Assembly: GCA_910578565.1 (NCBI GenBank) | Contig: CAJTQF010000004.1 | Span: 97,670-161,669, forward strand | Length of the DNA stretch: 64,000 bases | DNA from: an uncultured Christensenella sp. | GTDB lineage: Bacteria > Bacillota > Clostridia > Christensenellales > Borkfalkiaceae | Reading direction: 5' to 3' | Part shown: in pieces, positions 1 through 8,766 of the stretch | Layout of the letters: each line of letters opens with the position of its first letter | Position numbering within the stretch: position 1 is the first letter of the stretch | The notes under the pieces: model-generated | Databases searched by the model: none | Told to the model about the DNA's origin: nothing | Seen by the model: only the letters and a program-made list of their open reading frames with translations | Translations under genes and position numbers: made by a program

Positions 1-1
1 A

Positions 2-508
2 ACATTCGAAGAACTTATTAGTTTTATAGCCGATAATAATAAGAATGCGCTTGATGAGTTTTACCAAAATTATGGTAAGCTCATTTATGGTGTAGCTTTT
101 TCTGTATGTAAAAATAGAAGTGATTCAGATGAGGTTGTTGATGAGGTTTTAATTAAAATTTGGAATACCGCAAGTGAGTTACACGGAATAGAAAAGCCTA
201 AAAGTTGGTTATACCGTGTAACTTTTCGTTTAGCTATTAACAAGATTAATTCTCGACCTGATACGTGCAATATTGAAGAAAGAGCAATAGAGGAAGAGGG
301 TTATGAAAAAGTCATAGACAAAATAACATTCTACGAAATAATTGCTGGGCTTAAAGAAATAGAACAACACATATTATGTTTTAAATTTATTGATGATATG
401 ACTTTTGCCGAAATAGCAGAGATTACAGATAAGCCTTTGGATACGATTGCGTATGAATATTATAGCGCTTTGAAAAAGTTAAAAAAACTATTGGATAAAT
501 TTATATAA
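2..508 (+). CDS. ECF-type RNA polymerase sigma factor, 5' end missing
   Basis: The reading frame is open from the window edge, so the N-terminus is missing. The visible 168 residues have the layout of a short sigma-70 family protein. A region-2 segment (FYQNYGKLIYGVAF, then DEVVDEVLIKIWN and KSWLYRVTFRLAINKI) is followed by a short linker and a region-4 helix-turn-helix (EQHILCFKFIDDMTFAEIAE). There is no region 1 or 3, which is typical of ECF factors responding to cell-envelope signals. The gene is 64 nt upstream of a secreted peptidase gene, with a probable membrane anti-sigma factor after that. This order suggests one regulatory unit. Its targets are inferred, not shown. Confidence 0.85.
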   Translation, partial: TFEELISFIADNNKNALDEFYQNYGKLIYGVAFSVCKNRSDSDEVVDEVLIKIWNTASELHGIEKPKSWLYRVTFRLAINKINSRPDTCNIEERAIEEEGYEKVIDKITFYEIIAGLKEIEQHILCFKFIDDMTFAEIAEITDKPLDTIAYEYYSALKKLKKLLDKFI

Positions 509-515
509 AAATCAA

Positions 516-550
516 AAAAAATTGCGCCTAATTATTGTCTAATTTATAGA
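516..550 (+). promoter_or_regulatory. Putative ECF-sigma promoter, copy 1
   Basis: An A-rich run leads into ATTGCGCCT (521-529), and TTGTCTAATTTATAGAAA follows from 535. Almost the same arrangement occurs upstream of the giant surface-protein gene (2588-2625). The TGTCTAAT part (536-543) would be the -10 element and TTGC the -35 element. Transcription would start near 550, about 20 nt before the peptidase start codon and just ahead of its AGGAG ribosome binding site. That this is the target of the adjacent sigma factor is inferred from position and from the shared motif. Confidence 0.5.
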
Positions 551-572
551 AATAATTTTTAGGAGTAAAAAA

Positions 573-1736
573 ATGAAAAAAATTATTGGTGCAATTTTAC
601 TTATTGGGATTTCTGCCACTATACCATTTGTCACATATAACGCGGCAAAAGCAGAAACCTTAGACTCGGCTGATAGGGTCTTTTTAGAGTTTATGGGTAT
701 TGAGAATAAAATTTCTTATGAACGATATCCGTTATATAATGAATGCTTTGAATCAAGTGGATGGCAGTATAATTTCAAATTGGAAAATACATATGGGTTT
801 GCATTGATTGCAGAGATATGTGAAAACGATTTGCAATCGTTTGAAGTCGAGGAAGTCTATTATGAAAAAACGTCGCCTTTTGCGCTTTGCAAAGGAATTC
901 CAATATATATAACTTTTAACCAGTATATTGAGTATAAAGACGGTTGTTATTTTGATTTGAGTTCTGGAGCAGAACTGAACCAAGCAACAATAGATAAAGC
1001 TGTTGAAAAGGGGTTCGGATATTCTGGTTCTGGTAATACAACCGAAATAAGAGAAACCTTAAATTATTCAAGCAAAACAGAGAATTTGTACACTATGAAA
1101 GGAAATTTGCCTAATTATAGTGGTGTTGAGGGCGGGACTAATTGTGCTAATGTAGCTGGTGGCGTATTAGTGGGTTTTTATGATAGATTCTGTGAAAATT
1201 TGATTCCCAATTTCCAGAGTTATAGAGTATTGGGAACAACCATTGTATATAAATCTTCGACAGATGAGAGCACTAAGGTAATAGCTGATTTAAATGATTT
1301 AATGGAAACTGATAATAATCAGTTAGGAACAACATTTACAGGCTTTGAAAGCGGAATGGTTAAGTATTCTCAATTACACGGATATACTTATAAGTCTGAA
1401 AATATTCTTACGGGTGGAAACTTTGATTTTAATAAGTATAAAAATTCTGTTGAAAATAATAAACCTGTAGCATTATTTTTAAATAACTATGCCTTTTTAG
1501 ATGGTATACAAGAAAGTGAAGGGCAAGATATAATAAAGAGTACTCATACAACACTTTCGCATGTTGTTATTGCTTGCGGGTATAAACAGAATAATTATTA
1601 TAATTCTAACGGACAAAAAATAGCAGAAAAAATTTACTTAAAAGTATGTAGCGGCATTACAAGTCGTGGTATTTGCTATTTGAATATTAATTCGGTATCT
1701 AAGGTTGATAAAGCTGTTTCTGTAATTATTAGTTGA
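573..1736 (+). CDS. Secreted papain/C39-like cysteine peptidase homologue
   Basis: This is a 387-residue exported protein. The start is set by AGGAG at 561-565. A hydrophobic N-terminus followed by AKA looks like a signal peptide cleaved near residue 27. The C-terminal half has the features of a papain-fold peptidase. A candidate nucleophile Cys lies in GGTNCANVAGGVLVGFYDR, a candidate His in LSHVVIACGY, and a final strand reads IYLKVCSG. The N-terminal ~150 residues are unassigned. The gene lies between an ECF sigma gene and a probable anti-sigma gene (7 nt to the latter), so it may act on the envelope or on the anti-sigma factor. Catalytic activity is not certain, because only Cys and His can be placed. 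Confidence 0.65.
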   Translation: MKKIIGAILLIGISATIPFVTYNAAKAETLDSADRVFLEFMGIENKISYERYPLYNECFESSGWQYNFKLENTYGFALIAEICENDLQSFEVEEVYYEKTSPFALCKGIPIYITFNQYIEYKDGCYFDLSSGAELNQATIDKAVEKGFGYSGSGNTTEIRETLNYSSKTENLYTMKGNLPNYSGVEGGTNCANVAGGVLVGFYDRFCENLIPNFQSYRVLGTTIVYKSSTDESTKVIADLNDLMETDNNQLGTTFTGFESGMVKYSQLHGYTYKSENILTGGNFDFNKYKNSVENNKPVALFLNNYAFLDGIQESEGQDIIKSTHTTLSHVVIACGYKQNNYYNSNGQKIAEKIYLKVCSGITSRGICYLNINSVSKVDKAVSVIIS

Positions 1737-1743
1737 GGAAATT

Positions 1744-2460
1744 ATGGATAATAAAGAAAACAAGCAAATTGAAAATATCTTGAAAAAGAGTGCTGAGAAC
1801 ATTGAATTAAAGCCATTTTCCGAGCGTTGGCAAGTTATCAAAGACCGCTTGGAATTTGATAGCGGTGAAAAAGTAGTCGTTAAGGAGCGAGTACCTGCTT
1901 TAGCTTTGCAAAACAATACTAACGAAAGTAAAAAATCTAATGTCAACACAAAGAAAATTATAATTCTTTCAATTTGTTTGTTTTTGATTATTTTTTTGGC
2001 TATTGTGATTCCAATAAGTCTTCGTAATAATGAGCCGACATATTTTGGGCCAACTGATTTAATACATGAAACTGTTGATGAAACTACATTTTTTGAACAT
2101 ATTAATAAATCAAAAATTGATATTGTAGATATAACTATTTATGAATGCGATGATTATACGTTATTTAAGACAGATACGGGGGAAATTCAAGGTGGGGCAT
2201 TTTTAATAAACGATGAAGAGAATGCGGCATTAATAAATGTTAATTTTTATTCTTCTGCTGTAATCATTCCGCAAGATGATTTTATTAAGTCTGATAAATA
2301 CAATATAAATAGTACTGAAATATTTTACTATAGATTAGAAGATAATATAGATTTGTTTGAATATGAAGTATTAGCTAATCATAAAAATGTAACATATGAA
2401 TTGAAATATCTATCCGTCACAGACAATATATTAGAGTTTTTTAATAAATTTTTTGTATAA
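1744..2460 (+). CDS. Probable one-pass membrane anti-sigma factor
   Basis: The protein has 238 residues. A charged N-terminal cytoplasmic part of about 75 residues includes FSERWQVIKDRLE. One membrane helix follows at roughly residues 76-98 (IIILSICLFLIIFLAIVIPI), then an external domain of about 140 residues with no recognised family. This layout, and a place in the same gene run as an ECF sigma factor, is typical of membrane anti-sigma factors that hold the sigma factor through the cytoplasmic part. I see no zinc-binding HxxxCxxC motif, so it is not the classical ZAS type. GAGG at 1736-1739 is the ribosome binding site. A terminator follows the gene. Confidence 0.6.
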   Translation: MDNKENKQIENILKKSAENIELKPFSERWQVIKDRLEFDSGEKVVVKERVPALALQNNTNESKKSNVNTKKIIILSICLFLIIFLAIVIPISLRNNEPTYFGPTDLIHETVDETTFFEHINKSKIDIVDITIYECDDYTLFKTDTGEIQGGAFLINDEENAALINVNFYSSAVIIPQDDFIKSDKYNINSTEIFYYRLEDNIDLFEYEVLANHKNVTYELKYLSVTDNILEFFNKFFV

Positions 2461-2479
2461 GAATTTATAATATAAATGA

Positions 2480-2513
2480 AACGGTTTTTGTAATAATCAA
2501 AAGCCGTTTTTAT
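2480..2513 (+). terminator. Intrinsic terminator after the sigma/anti-sigma unit
   Basis: An 11-bp stem (AACGGTTTTTG / CAAAAGCCGTT, one G-U pair) with a 7-nt loop is followed by a T-rich run. It separates the anti-sigma gene from the surface-protein operon, so the latter needs its own promoter. Confidence 0.8.
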
Positions 2514-2587
2514 TTATGTTAAAATATTAAATATGCTGACATTTTTTGTTGTTTTTAAATTAATTTTAGTAAATTTTGGTAAAATCC

Positions 2588-2625
2588 AAAAAATTTGCAT
2601 CTTTCAGCTTGTCTAATATATGGAA
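2588..2625 (+). promoter_or_regulatory. Putative ECF-sigma promoter, copy 2
   Basis: An A-rich run leads into TTTGCATCT (2594-2602), and TTGTCTAATATATGGAAA follows from 2609. It matches the sequence upstream of the peptidase gene in the same order, with the spacer one base longer. Transcription would start near 2625, giving a leader of about 40 nt with AGGAG at 2654-2658 ahead of the start codon at 2665. No good sigma-A promoter is evident at the same place. The sigma factor using it is inferred. Confidence 0.5.
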
Positions 2626-2664
2626 AGGGATAATTATGCCCAATTTCAGTCTTAGGAGATTTTT

Positions 2665-5600
2665 ATGATAAAGACTAAAAGCAAAGTAATTTTAACATTA
2701 ATATTTATAATGATAATATCAGTTGTAGCCAGTTTATCGGCTATGACTGGAATTGCTTTCGCAGACTCAAATTCAAGTGATTTCAAAAACGGTCGCGGAA
2801 CAGCAGAGAGTCCTTATGAAATTACTTCCGTAGAAGAATTCAATAATGTGCGATATCATCGTGAAGCGCATTTCAAGCAAATGAACAATCTAGATTTTGG
2901 TGATATCGAATTTGGTCCTATAGGGTCGGTGACATTTCCCTTTACTGGACATTATGATGGTGGAAAATACCAAATCAGCAATATACATATTAAGCAGAAA
3001 GCTAATAATGTCGGGCTGTTTGCTTTTGTAGATAATGTTGGTGTAATAGAAAATCTTAAATTAGTTAACGCTGAAATTGAAGGCGAGTACAATGTTGGTT
3101 CTTTTGCAGGTACAAATCGTGGTACAATTATAGGTTGTGTTTCATCTGCGAAAGTTTCAGGAAAGGGAGCAGTCGGTGGAATAGTCGGCTTGAACGCAGC
3201 TGGCGGTAAAACGCAGGAATGCGGGAACACCGGAAATATATTTTCAACAAATGAAAACGGTATGTATGTCGGCGGAATAGTCGGCATCAACAACTCATTG
3301 GTGCAAGATTGCTATAATCACGGTAAAATAAATTCCGATAAAAATTTTAATGTAACCTATGTCGGCGGAATAACCGGACTTAATGACGGTGGAAGTTATA
3401 ATGCTGAAATAGATCGTTGCTATAATATTGGCGAGATAATTGGTAACGCACGTGGACAAGTTACCGGAGATAATTTAAAAGGGGAAATTTACAATAGCAA
3501 ATGGCAAACATCGGAATTAGACAAAGCTGCTTCGTTTGACAGCGGCAACATTTCGGACACGAATGTGTTAAGCAGTAACAGCTTCACTACAGCTAACTCC
3601 TTTAACGGCTGGGACTTTGATAAAACGTGGAAGTATATCAAAACAAAAAGCGAATACCCTCTGCTTAACCGTGAATACGTCAAGGTTGAGTCTGTTTCGT
3701 TTAAGCAGTCTGAAATAGAATTGCGCCAAGGAAACAGCCTAAAACTTGAGGCAGTGGTAACACCTATACACGCAACGGAAAATACGGCCAAGTTAGAATT
3801 AAACAGTAATATTGTCGGCGTGAAGTTGAGTCAAGATAATATTTTAAGTGTTTCAAAATCGGTAACACCCGGAACGAAAATCAGCATAAAAGCAAAGGCT
3901 GAAAACTTATCAACGAATCTCACTGTTACTGTCACCAAAATACCTGTAGAAAGTGTAGAACTCACTAATCTGGACGGTAAGAACGAAATTTCACAACTTC
4001 ATGGTTTGCATTTCAAAGGTGAAGTTAAACCTTATGATGCAACATACAAAGGCATTAGATATGAAGTAGATTCATCTTTTGCTGAAATAACATCGGATGG
4101 ATTTTTAACTCTTAAAGAAAACGCACCTACTGGTGCAAAAATAACTGTTACTGCAGTGTCCACCGATGATAATTTGAATAGGGATAGCATAACCGTTACA
4201 GTAGTCAAAGAATCAGTTACATCAGTCGAAATAACGTCCGCCAACAATTTTAAATTAATGGGCTCGCTTAAACTTACAGCAACAGTTTTGCCTAATGAAG
4301 CAACCTATAAAGACGTAGCATATAAAATTATCGCTTCGACTGCTGATGGCGCAAATTTAACCGATAATGTATTGACGGCTAAAGGGCTCGGTATAATTAC
4401 TGTTATTGCCGAAGCGGACGGAGTAAAAAGCGAAGAGTTCAAAATTCAAGTTCTCAAAGAACCTGTAACCGATATAGTTTGGAATATTAAAGACAGATTC
4501 ACTTGCGGCGATATTCTCGTTTTGAATGCTACTGCAATACCCGCTAATGCAACATTAAGCGAAATTCAGTATAGCATTATCGGTGATAATACCGCGCGAG
4601 CATCAATTATAGATGGTGTCTTGCATGCAGAAACGGCAGGCAAGGTAATAGTAAGAGCTATTGCGGATGAATTTGTTAGTGATAAGGAAGTAACTATTGA
4701 TAAAGTTCCTGTAGAGAATATAGAACTCAATTTTGCCGATTCCTTTAAGCATACGGAAAGTCTTACCCTTAATGTAAACGTTACACCTGATAATGCTACA
4801 TATAAAGATAATATTGTATATGAGATAATTTCAGATTCTGCAGATAGCAGAATCGTTTCTGGCGTACTTTACGCTAATAAACCCGGAACTGTTGTTGTTA
4901 AGGTTACAGTTGACGGGATAAGTGCAGAAAAGATAATATCTGTTTTAAAAGAACCTGTTCAGAGCATCAGTTTGAATGCTGTATTCAAAGAAAATGATTC
5001 TGGTGAAGCTTACCAGTTTGTTGCTTCGATTTATCCTGCGACTGCAACTAATCAGGATGTTGTTTATGTTTTAAAAAGCGGTGCCGCTACTTTGTCGGAG
5101 ACCGGATTGTTATTGATTGACCCTTCTGCTCCTGTCGGAAGTCTTATAGAAGTATATGCCATAGTTGACGGAATAGAAAGCTCTGTATATGAAATTAAGA
5201 GCGGAAGAATATCGGTTAAGAGTGTGTCGCTTACTGCAGATTCTTATTCGATCAAGGTCGGGGAAGGATTATCACTTGTTACATCCACTGTTCCAGCGGT
5301 AGTAAGTAATCCTGGCGTAACTTATATCGTTGAAGGGAACGCTGAGGTGATTGATGGTGTATTGTATGTATTTGATACGGAAGCCGTAGGAACAATAATA
5401 AATGTAAAAGCTATTGTAGACGGTGTAGAAAGTAGTGCCATTAGCGTAAATGTAATTGAAACACCTGTTGAAAATATAACCTTTACTTGTGCAACATCAT
5501 TTAAAGTTACCGGAAGCCTAAAACTTTCTGCTTCTGTATATCCCCAAAATGCTACAGATAAGACAGTGACATTTACTATTGTTAGCGGTTCGGATATTGG

Positions 5601-8600
5601 CGCTGAGATTGTAGACGGTTATCTGTATGCTGAAAAGGTTGGTGTTGTAAAAGTAAGAGCTGTCGCAGGAAATGTTTCGCGTGATGTTGTTATTTGTGTT
5701 CAAAAAGAACCCGTTACAAGGGTTGTTTTGACAAGCTCTTTATCAGTAAAAGTCAATAACGAACTTAAACTTGCGGCTACGGTGTATCCTTTCAATGCTA
5801 CGTATAAGGATATAACATTCGAACTTATTGATAATGATATAAGTGTTGAACTTATCGATGGTAATATATTATTTAGTTCTCAGGTCGGAACTGTTGTATT
5901 ACGTGTTAATGCGGATGGCACATATGAAGATTATAGAATAGAGATTACTAAAGAGCCTGTAACCGGAATAGTATTCGGAAAAACGGCGTTTAAGCATACT
6001 GAAAGTCTTGAGCTTGTTACTCGTGTTTTGCCTACTAATGCAACATTTAATGCAGTTTCCTATACGATTTTGAAAAATTATGCTGGATATGAAGATATCG
6101 GCGCCCGTATTGAAAACGGCAAACTTTATGCGAATAGACCTGGAATTATAAAATTACTTATAAATACCGATAACGGTGATTACAGTGAAACCATAGAAAT
6201 TGAAGTAACGAAAGAGCCAGTTATTGGTATCAACATGAATAATAACGTTACTCAGTACCTTGACTACGGGTATCGTGTAGGTCAAATTGATTTAGAAACG
6301 ATTGTGTACCCGTACAATGCAACGTATAAAGATGTTACATACAGTATCGTACCGAAAAACTGTACATATGAATTAAATGGAAAAATTCTAACGGTTACTC
6401 TTGAAGCTTTGAAAATTTCTGATGGGATTGCTGAAGATAAGCAAGCTTCGATTACTGTAAAAGCCGTTGCCGATGGGGTAGAGTTCTACAAAACTTATGT
6501 GTTCTATAAGTTTGATTTGGCTAATGAGAATGAAATAGAACTAGATACATCTGTCAGAACTTTTAAGACAAGCGGGCAATTCGGTTTCAAAATTTTGCTC
6601 CCTGAAAAAATCACGTATAAAGGCATTAAGGTTGAAATCATAAATCAAGGCAACACTGAGGCTAAATTTGGTCACACTGATAATAATTCAATTGAAATTG
6701 ATGAAAATTTCAAGGATAGTATTTTATTGGCTGCATCTTTTCCTGGAACTTTTACACTTAGGATTACTTCGCTTTGTGATGGAAAAACCATTAATGATTT
6801 CGAATTTATAGTTGAAGAAGAAAAAATTAATAATGTTTATTTGGGTGTTCAAGGTGGTAGTAAATATTTTGAATCTGCTTTATGTGAAAAACAATTAACT
6901 GAAACGGCCAATTACAAAGCAGACGATATATCGAATTTCAAACTTTATAAATCAATGCATCTTGCGCAAGGAGAACAAATAAGCTTAAGAGCATTTGCAA
7001 ATGCATTAGATGTGAACAAATTTGCGACATATGGCAAAACGAAACATCTTAAAATTTATTATTTGGACGAAGATGGAAATAAGCTAAGTGCGGACGAAAA
7101 TAATATTTATTTTACTCGTAATAAAGAGACTCTCACCATAAATTCCAATGCTCCAGTTACAGCAACAATTAAATTGTTTGCTGCTTTCGAAGGAAACAAT
7201 ACTAATTCGGATTATGACGTCATATCTGATTATATTGAGATTACTATTGAGTCTGCTTATATTAAAGATATAGAAAATGTTTTAATTAATAAAGACGGTT
7301 GGATTAATGGTATGAATAAGACACCGGGTATGAAACGTGTTCATATTTTAATTGAACATACTTTATCCAGTATTGTCATTGAAAAAACCATTGAAACAGA
7401 TGATCCAAACTTGCAATTAAATTTATATAATCAAAATTTAGGCGGAGAATTTAATATAACTTATACAGCCTATTTTGAGCAACAATTTGGCTCTAAAATT
7501 TATAAATATAACTATATTTTTTCCAACGTTACGAAATTTTCAGGTTTAAAGAATAGTTATTTTACGCAGGAGCCTAATGATAAAGATTACAATAGTATCG
7601 CGCTTTTAGATTATTACCAGAATGCAAAAAATGTTACCGAAGTTGGAAGCAATGTAAAAGTTTTATATGTTTATGGCAATGCATACCAAACCAGGACAGC
7701 AAGTTTCAGATTTAATTGCTCAGCTGATATTTATTTCGATAATTTCAGCTTTACGTCTTCGACTGGCAATGACGCGATAACAATTGGAGATGATCAAACA
7801 ATTAACTTGTTTACCAAGGGTAATATAACTATAAAGGCTTCAAATGGTAATTCCACTAATAAAAACGGCTCAAATGTTATATATGGTCCCGATGCTAAAT
7901 TGACAATTTACAATGAAGCAAGGTTAACGTTAATTGCAGGAAACGGCGCTAATGGTAGCGGAGGTTTTTCACACGACCGCTATGAAGAAAATGGCGGGAG
8001 TGGAACAGCTCCAAGCGGAGGTAACGGCTATGACGGTGGCCGTGGAGGTATCGCTATAAAGTGTAATAGTTTAAATTTATCAACGGAGAACGGTTCGCTG
8101 TCAATTTCAGGCGGAAATGGTGGAAATGGTGGCAACGGAGGTAATGGTCACGGCTCTGATAGAGATGGAAGACCTAAAGCTGGTAACGGTGGTCGTGGTG
8201 GCGATGGTGGCATAGGCGGAGCAGCAATAAGTGTAACCAATAGTCTTGTTTTGAATGTATCGGATAACTTTCTTGATATTTCTTCTGGCAATGGAGGAAA
8301 TGGTGGGGCTGGTGGACATGGTGGAAACGGACCAGCATATCATTATTCTGACCATGGCGGTGATGGTGGATGCGGTGGAAACGCTGGCGCTGGCGGAAAC
8401 GCAATTCAAGCTACAAGTTTGAATGTTATATCGTCTTCTGGAACAATGTCAATTCAGACTGGTAACGGTGGTAAGGGTGGCCGCGGAGGTGATGGCGGTT
8501 ATGGTACCGATAGTTGGGGTAAATCAGATAACGGAAATGGGGCTAACGGCGGTAATTCAGGGAATTCCGGTAGTGTGATTGTTTCAAGCTTTTCAGGAAA

Positions 8601-8745
8601 CAAAACGCATTTCAATAATTGTATAAGCATTGGATCGGTTTATAGCGGCGGAACCAAAGGTAATAATGGTACAGGAAATGGCAATGCCGCAACTGCAAAT
8701 CCCAGTAATGGAAATTCTGGTTCAGCTGGTACAAAAGTTCGTTAA
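2665..8745 (+). CDS. Giant secreted protein with GLUG, Ig-like and Gly-rich repeats
   Basis: The protein has 2026 residues. A signal peptide covers about residues 1-33 (cleavage after AFA). A GLUG-type region follows at ~100-265 (GGIVGLN, GGIVGIN, GGITGLN). About eleven tandem Ig-like (Big-2-type) repeats of ~82-88 residues run from ~339 to ~1270, each opening with PV-x-x-I/V and carrying a NATYKD-like turn, with one or two degenerate copies after them. Residues ~1390-1750 are unassigned. A Gly/Asn-rich region at ~1755-1970 contains long GGX runs. No LPXTG signal or C-terminal membrane helix is visible, so attachment is unclear. It is the first gene of a five-gene operon. An adhesin or surface-structure role is plausible, but the ligand is unknown. 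Confidence 0.8.
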   Translation: MIKTKSKVILTLIFIMIISVVASLSAMTGIAFADSNSSDFKNGRGTAESPYEITSVEEFNNVRYHREAHFKQMNNLDFGDIEFGPIGSVTFPFTGHYDGGKYQISNIHIKQKANNVGLFAFVDNVGVIENLKLVNAEIEGEYNVGSFAGTNRGTIIGCVSSAKVSGKGAVGGIVGLNAAGGKTQECGNTGNIFSTNENGMYVGGIVGINNSLVQDCYNHGKINSDKNFNVTYVGGITGLNDGGSYNAEIDRCYNIGEIIGNARGQVTGDNLKGEIYNSKWQTSELDKAASFDSGNISDTNVLSSNSFTTANSFNGWDFDKTWKYIKTKSEYPLLNREYVKVESVSFKQSEIELRQGNSLKLEAVVTPIHATENTAKLELNSNIVGVKLSQDNILSVSKSVTPGTKISIKAKAENLSTNLTVTVTKIPVESVELTNLDGKNEISQLHGLHFKGEVKPYDATYKGIRYEVDSSFAEITSDGFLTLKENAPTGAKITVTAVSTDDNLNRDSITVTVVKESVTSVEITSANNFKLMGSLKLTATVLPNEATYKDVAYKIIASTADGANLTDNVLTAKGLGIITVIAEADGVKSEEFKIQVLKEPVTDIVWNIKDRFTCGDILVLNATAIPANATLSEIQYSIIGDNTARASIIDGVLHAETAGKVIVRAIADEFVSDKEVTIDKVPVENIELNFADSFKHTESLTLNVNVTPDNATYKDNIVYEIISDSADSRIVSGVLYANKPGTVVVKVTVDGISAEKIISVLKEPVQSISLNAVFKENDSGEAYQFVASIYPATATNQDVVYVLKSGAATLSETGLLLIDPSAPVGSLIEVYAIVDGIESSVYEIKSGRISVKSVSLTADSYSIKVGEGLSLVTSTVPAVVSNPGVTYIVEGNAEVIDGVLYVFDTEAVGTIINVKAIVDGVESSAISVNVIETPVENITFTCATSFKVTGSLKLSASVYPQNATDKTVTFTIVSGSDIGAEIVDGYLYAEKVGVVKVRAVAGNVSRDVVICVQKEPVTRVVLTSSLSVKVNNELKLAATVYPFNATYKDITFELIDNDISVELIDGNILFSSQVGTVVLRVNADGTYEDYRIEITKEPVTGIVFGKTAFKHTESLELVTRVLPTNATFNAVSYTILKNYAGYEDIGARIENGKLYANRPGIIKLLINTDNGDYSETIEIEVTKEPVIGINMNNNVTQYLDYGYRVGQIDLETIVYPYNATYKDVTYSIVPKNCTYELNGKILTVTLEALKISDGIAEDKQASITVKAVADGVEFYKTYVFYKFDLANENEIELDTSVRTFKTSGQFGFKILLPEKITYKGIKVEIINQGNTEAKFGHTDNNSIEIDENFKDSILLAASFPGTFTLRITSLCDGKTINDFEFIVEEEKINNVYLGVQGGSKYFESALCEKQLTETANYKADDISNFKLYKSMHLAQGEQISLRAFANALDVNKFATYGKTKHLKIYYLDEDGNKLSADENNIYFTRNKETLTINSNAPVTATIKLFAAFEGNNTNSDYDVISDYIEITIESAYIKDIENVLINKDGWINGMNKTPGMKRVHILIEHTLSSIVIEKTIETDDPNLQLNLYNQNLGGEFNITYTAYFEQQFGSKIYKYNYIFSNVTKFSGLKNSYFTQEPNDKDYNSIALLDYYQNAKNVTEVGSNVKVLYVYGNAYQTRTASFRFNCSADIYFDNFSFTSSTGNDAITIGDDQTINLFTKGNITIKASNGNSTNKNGSNVIYGPDAKLTIYNEARLTLIAGNGANGSGGFSHDRYEENGGSGTAPSGGNGYDGGRGGIAIKCNSLNLSTENGSLSISGGNGGNGGNGGNGHGSDRDGRPKAGNGGRGGDGGIGGAAISVTNSLVLNVSDNFLDISSGNGGNGGAGGHGGNGPAYHYSDHGGDGGCGGNAGAGGNAIQATSLNVISSSGTMSIQTGNGGKGGRGGDGGYGTDSWGKSDNGNGANGGNSGNSGSVIVSSFSGNKTHFNNCISIGSVYSGGTKGNNGTGNGNAATANPSNGNSGSAGTKVR

Positions 8746-8766
8746 CAATAAGGAGAAATTCTATTT

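Noticed and set aside
8107..8409. Ser/Thr-rich open frame on the - strand
   Set aside because: It is the antisense of the Gly-rich repeat region, without start signals; an effect of GGN codons.
7940..8570. Short tandem DNA repeats that could be taken for a CRISPR or satellite
   Set aside because: They encode GGX runs in frame within a long gene, vary by codon, and have no spacer structure.
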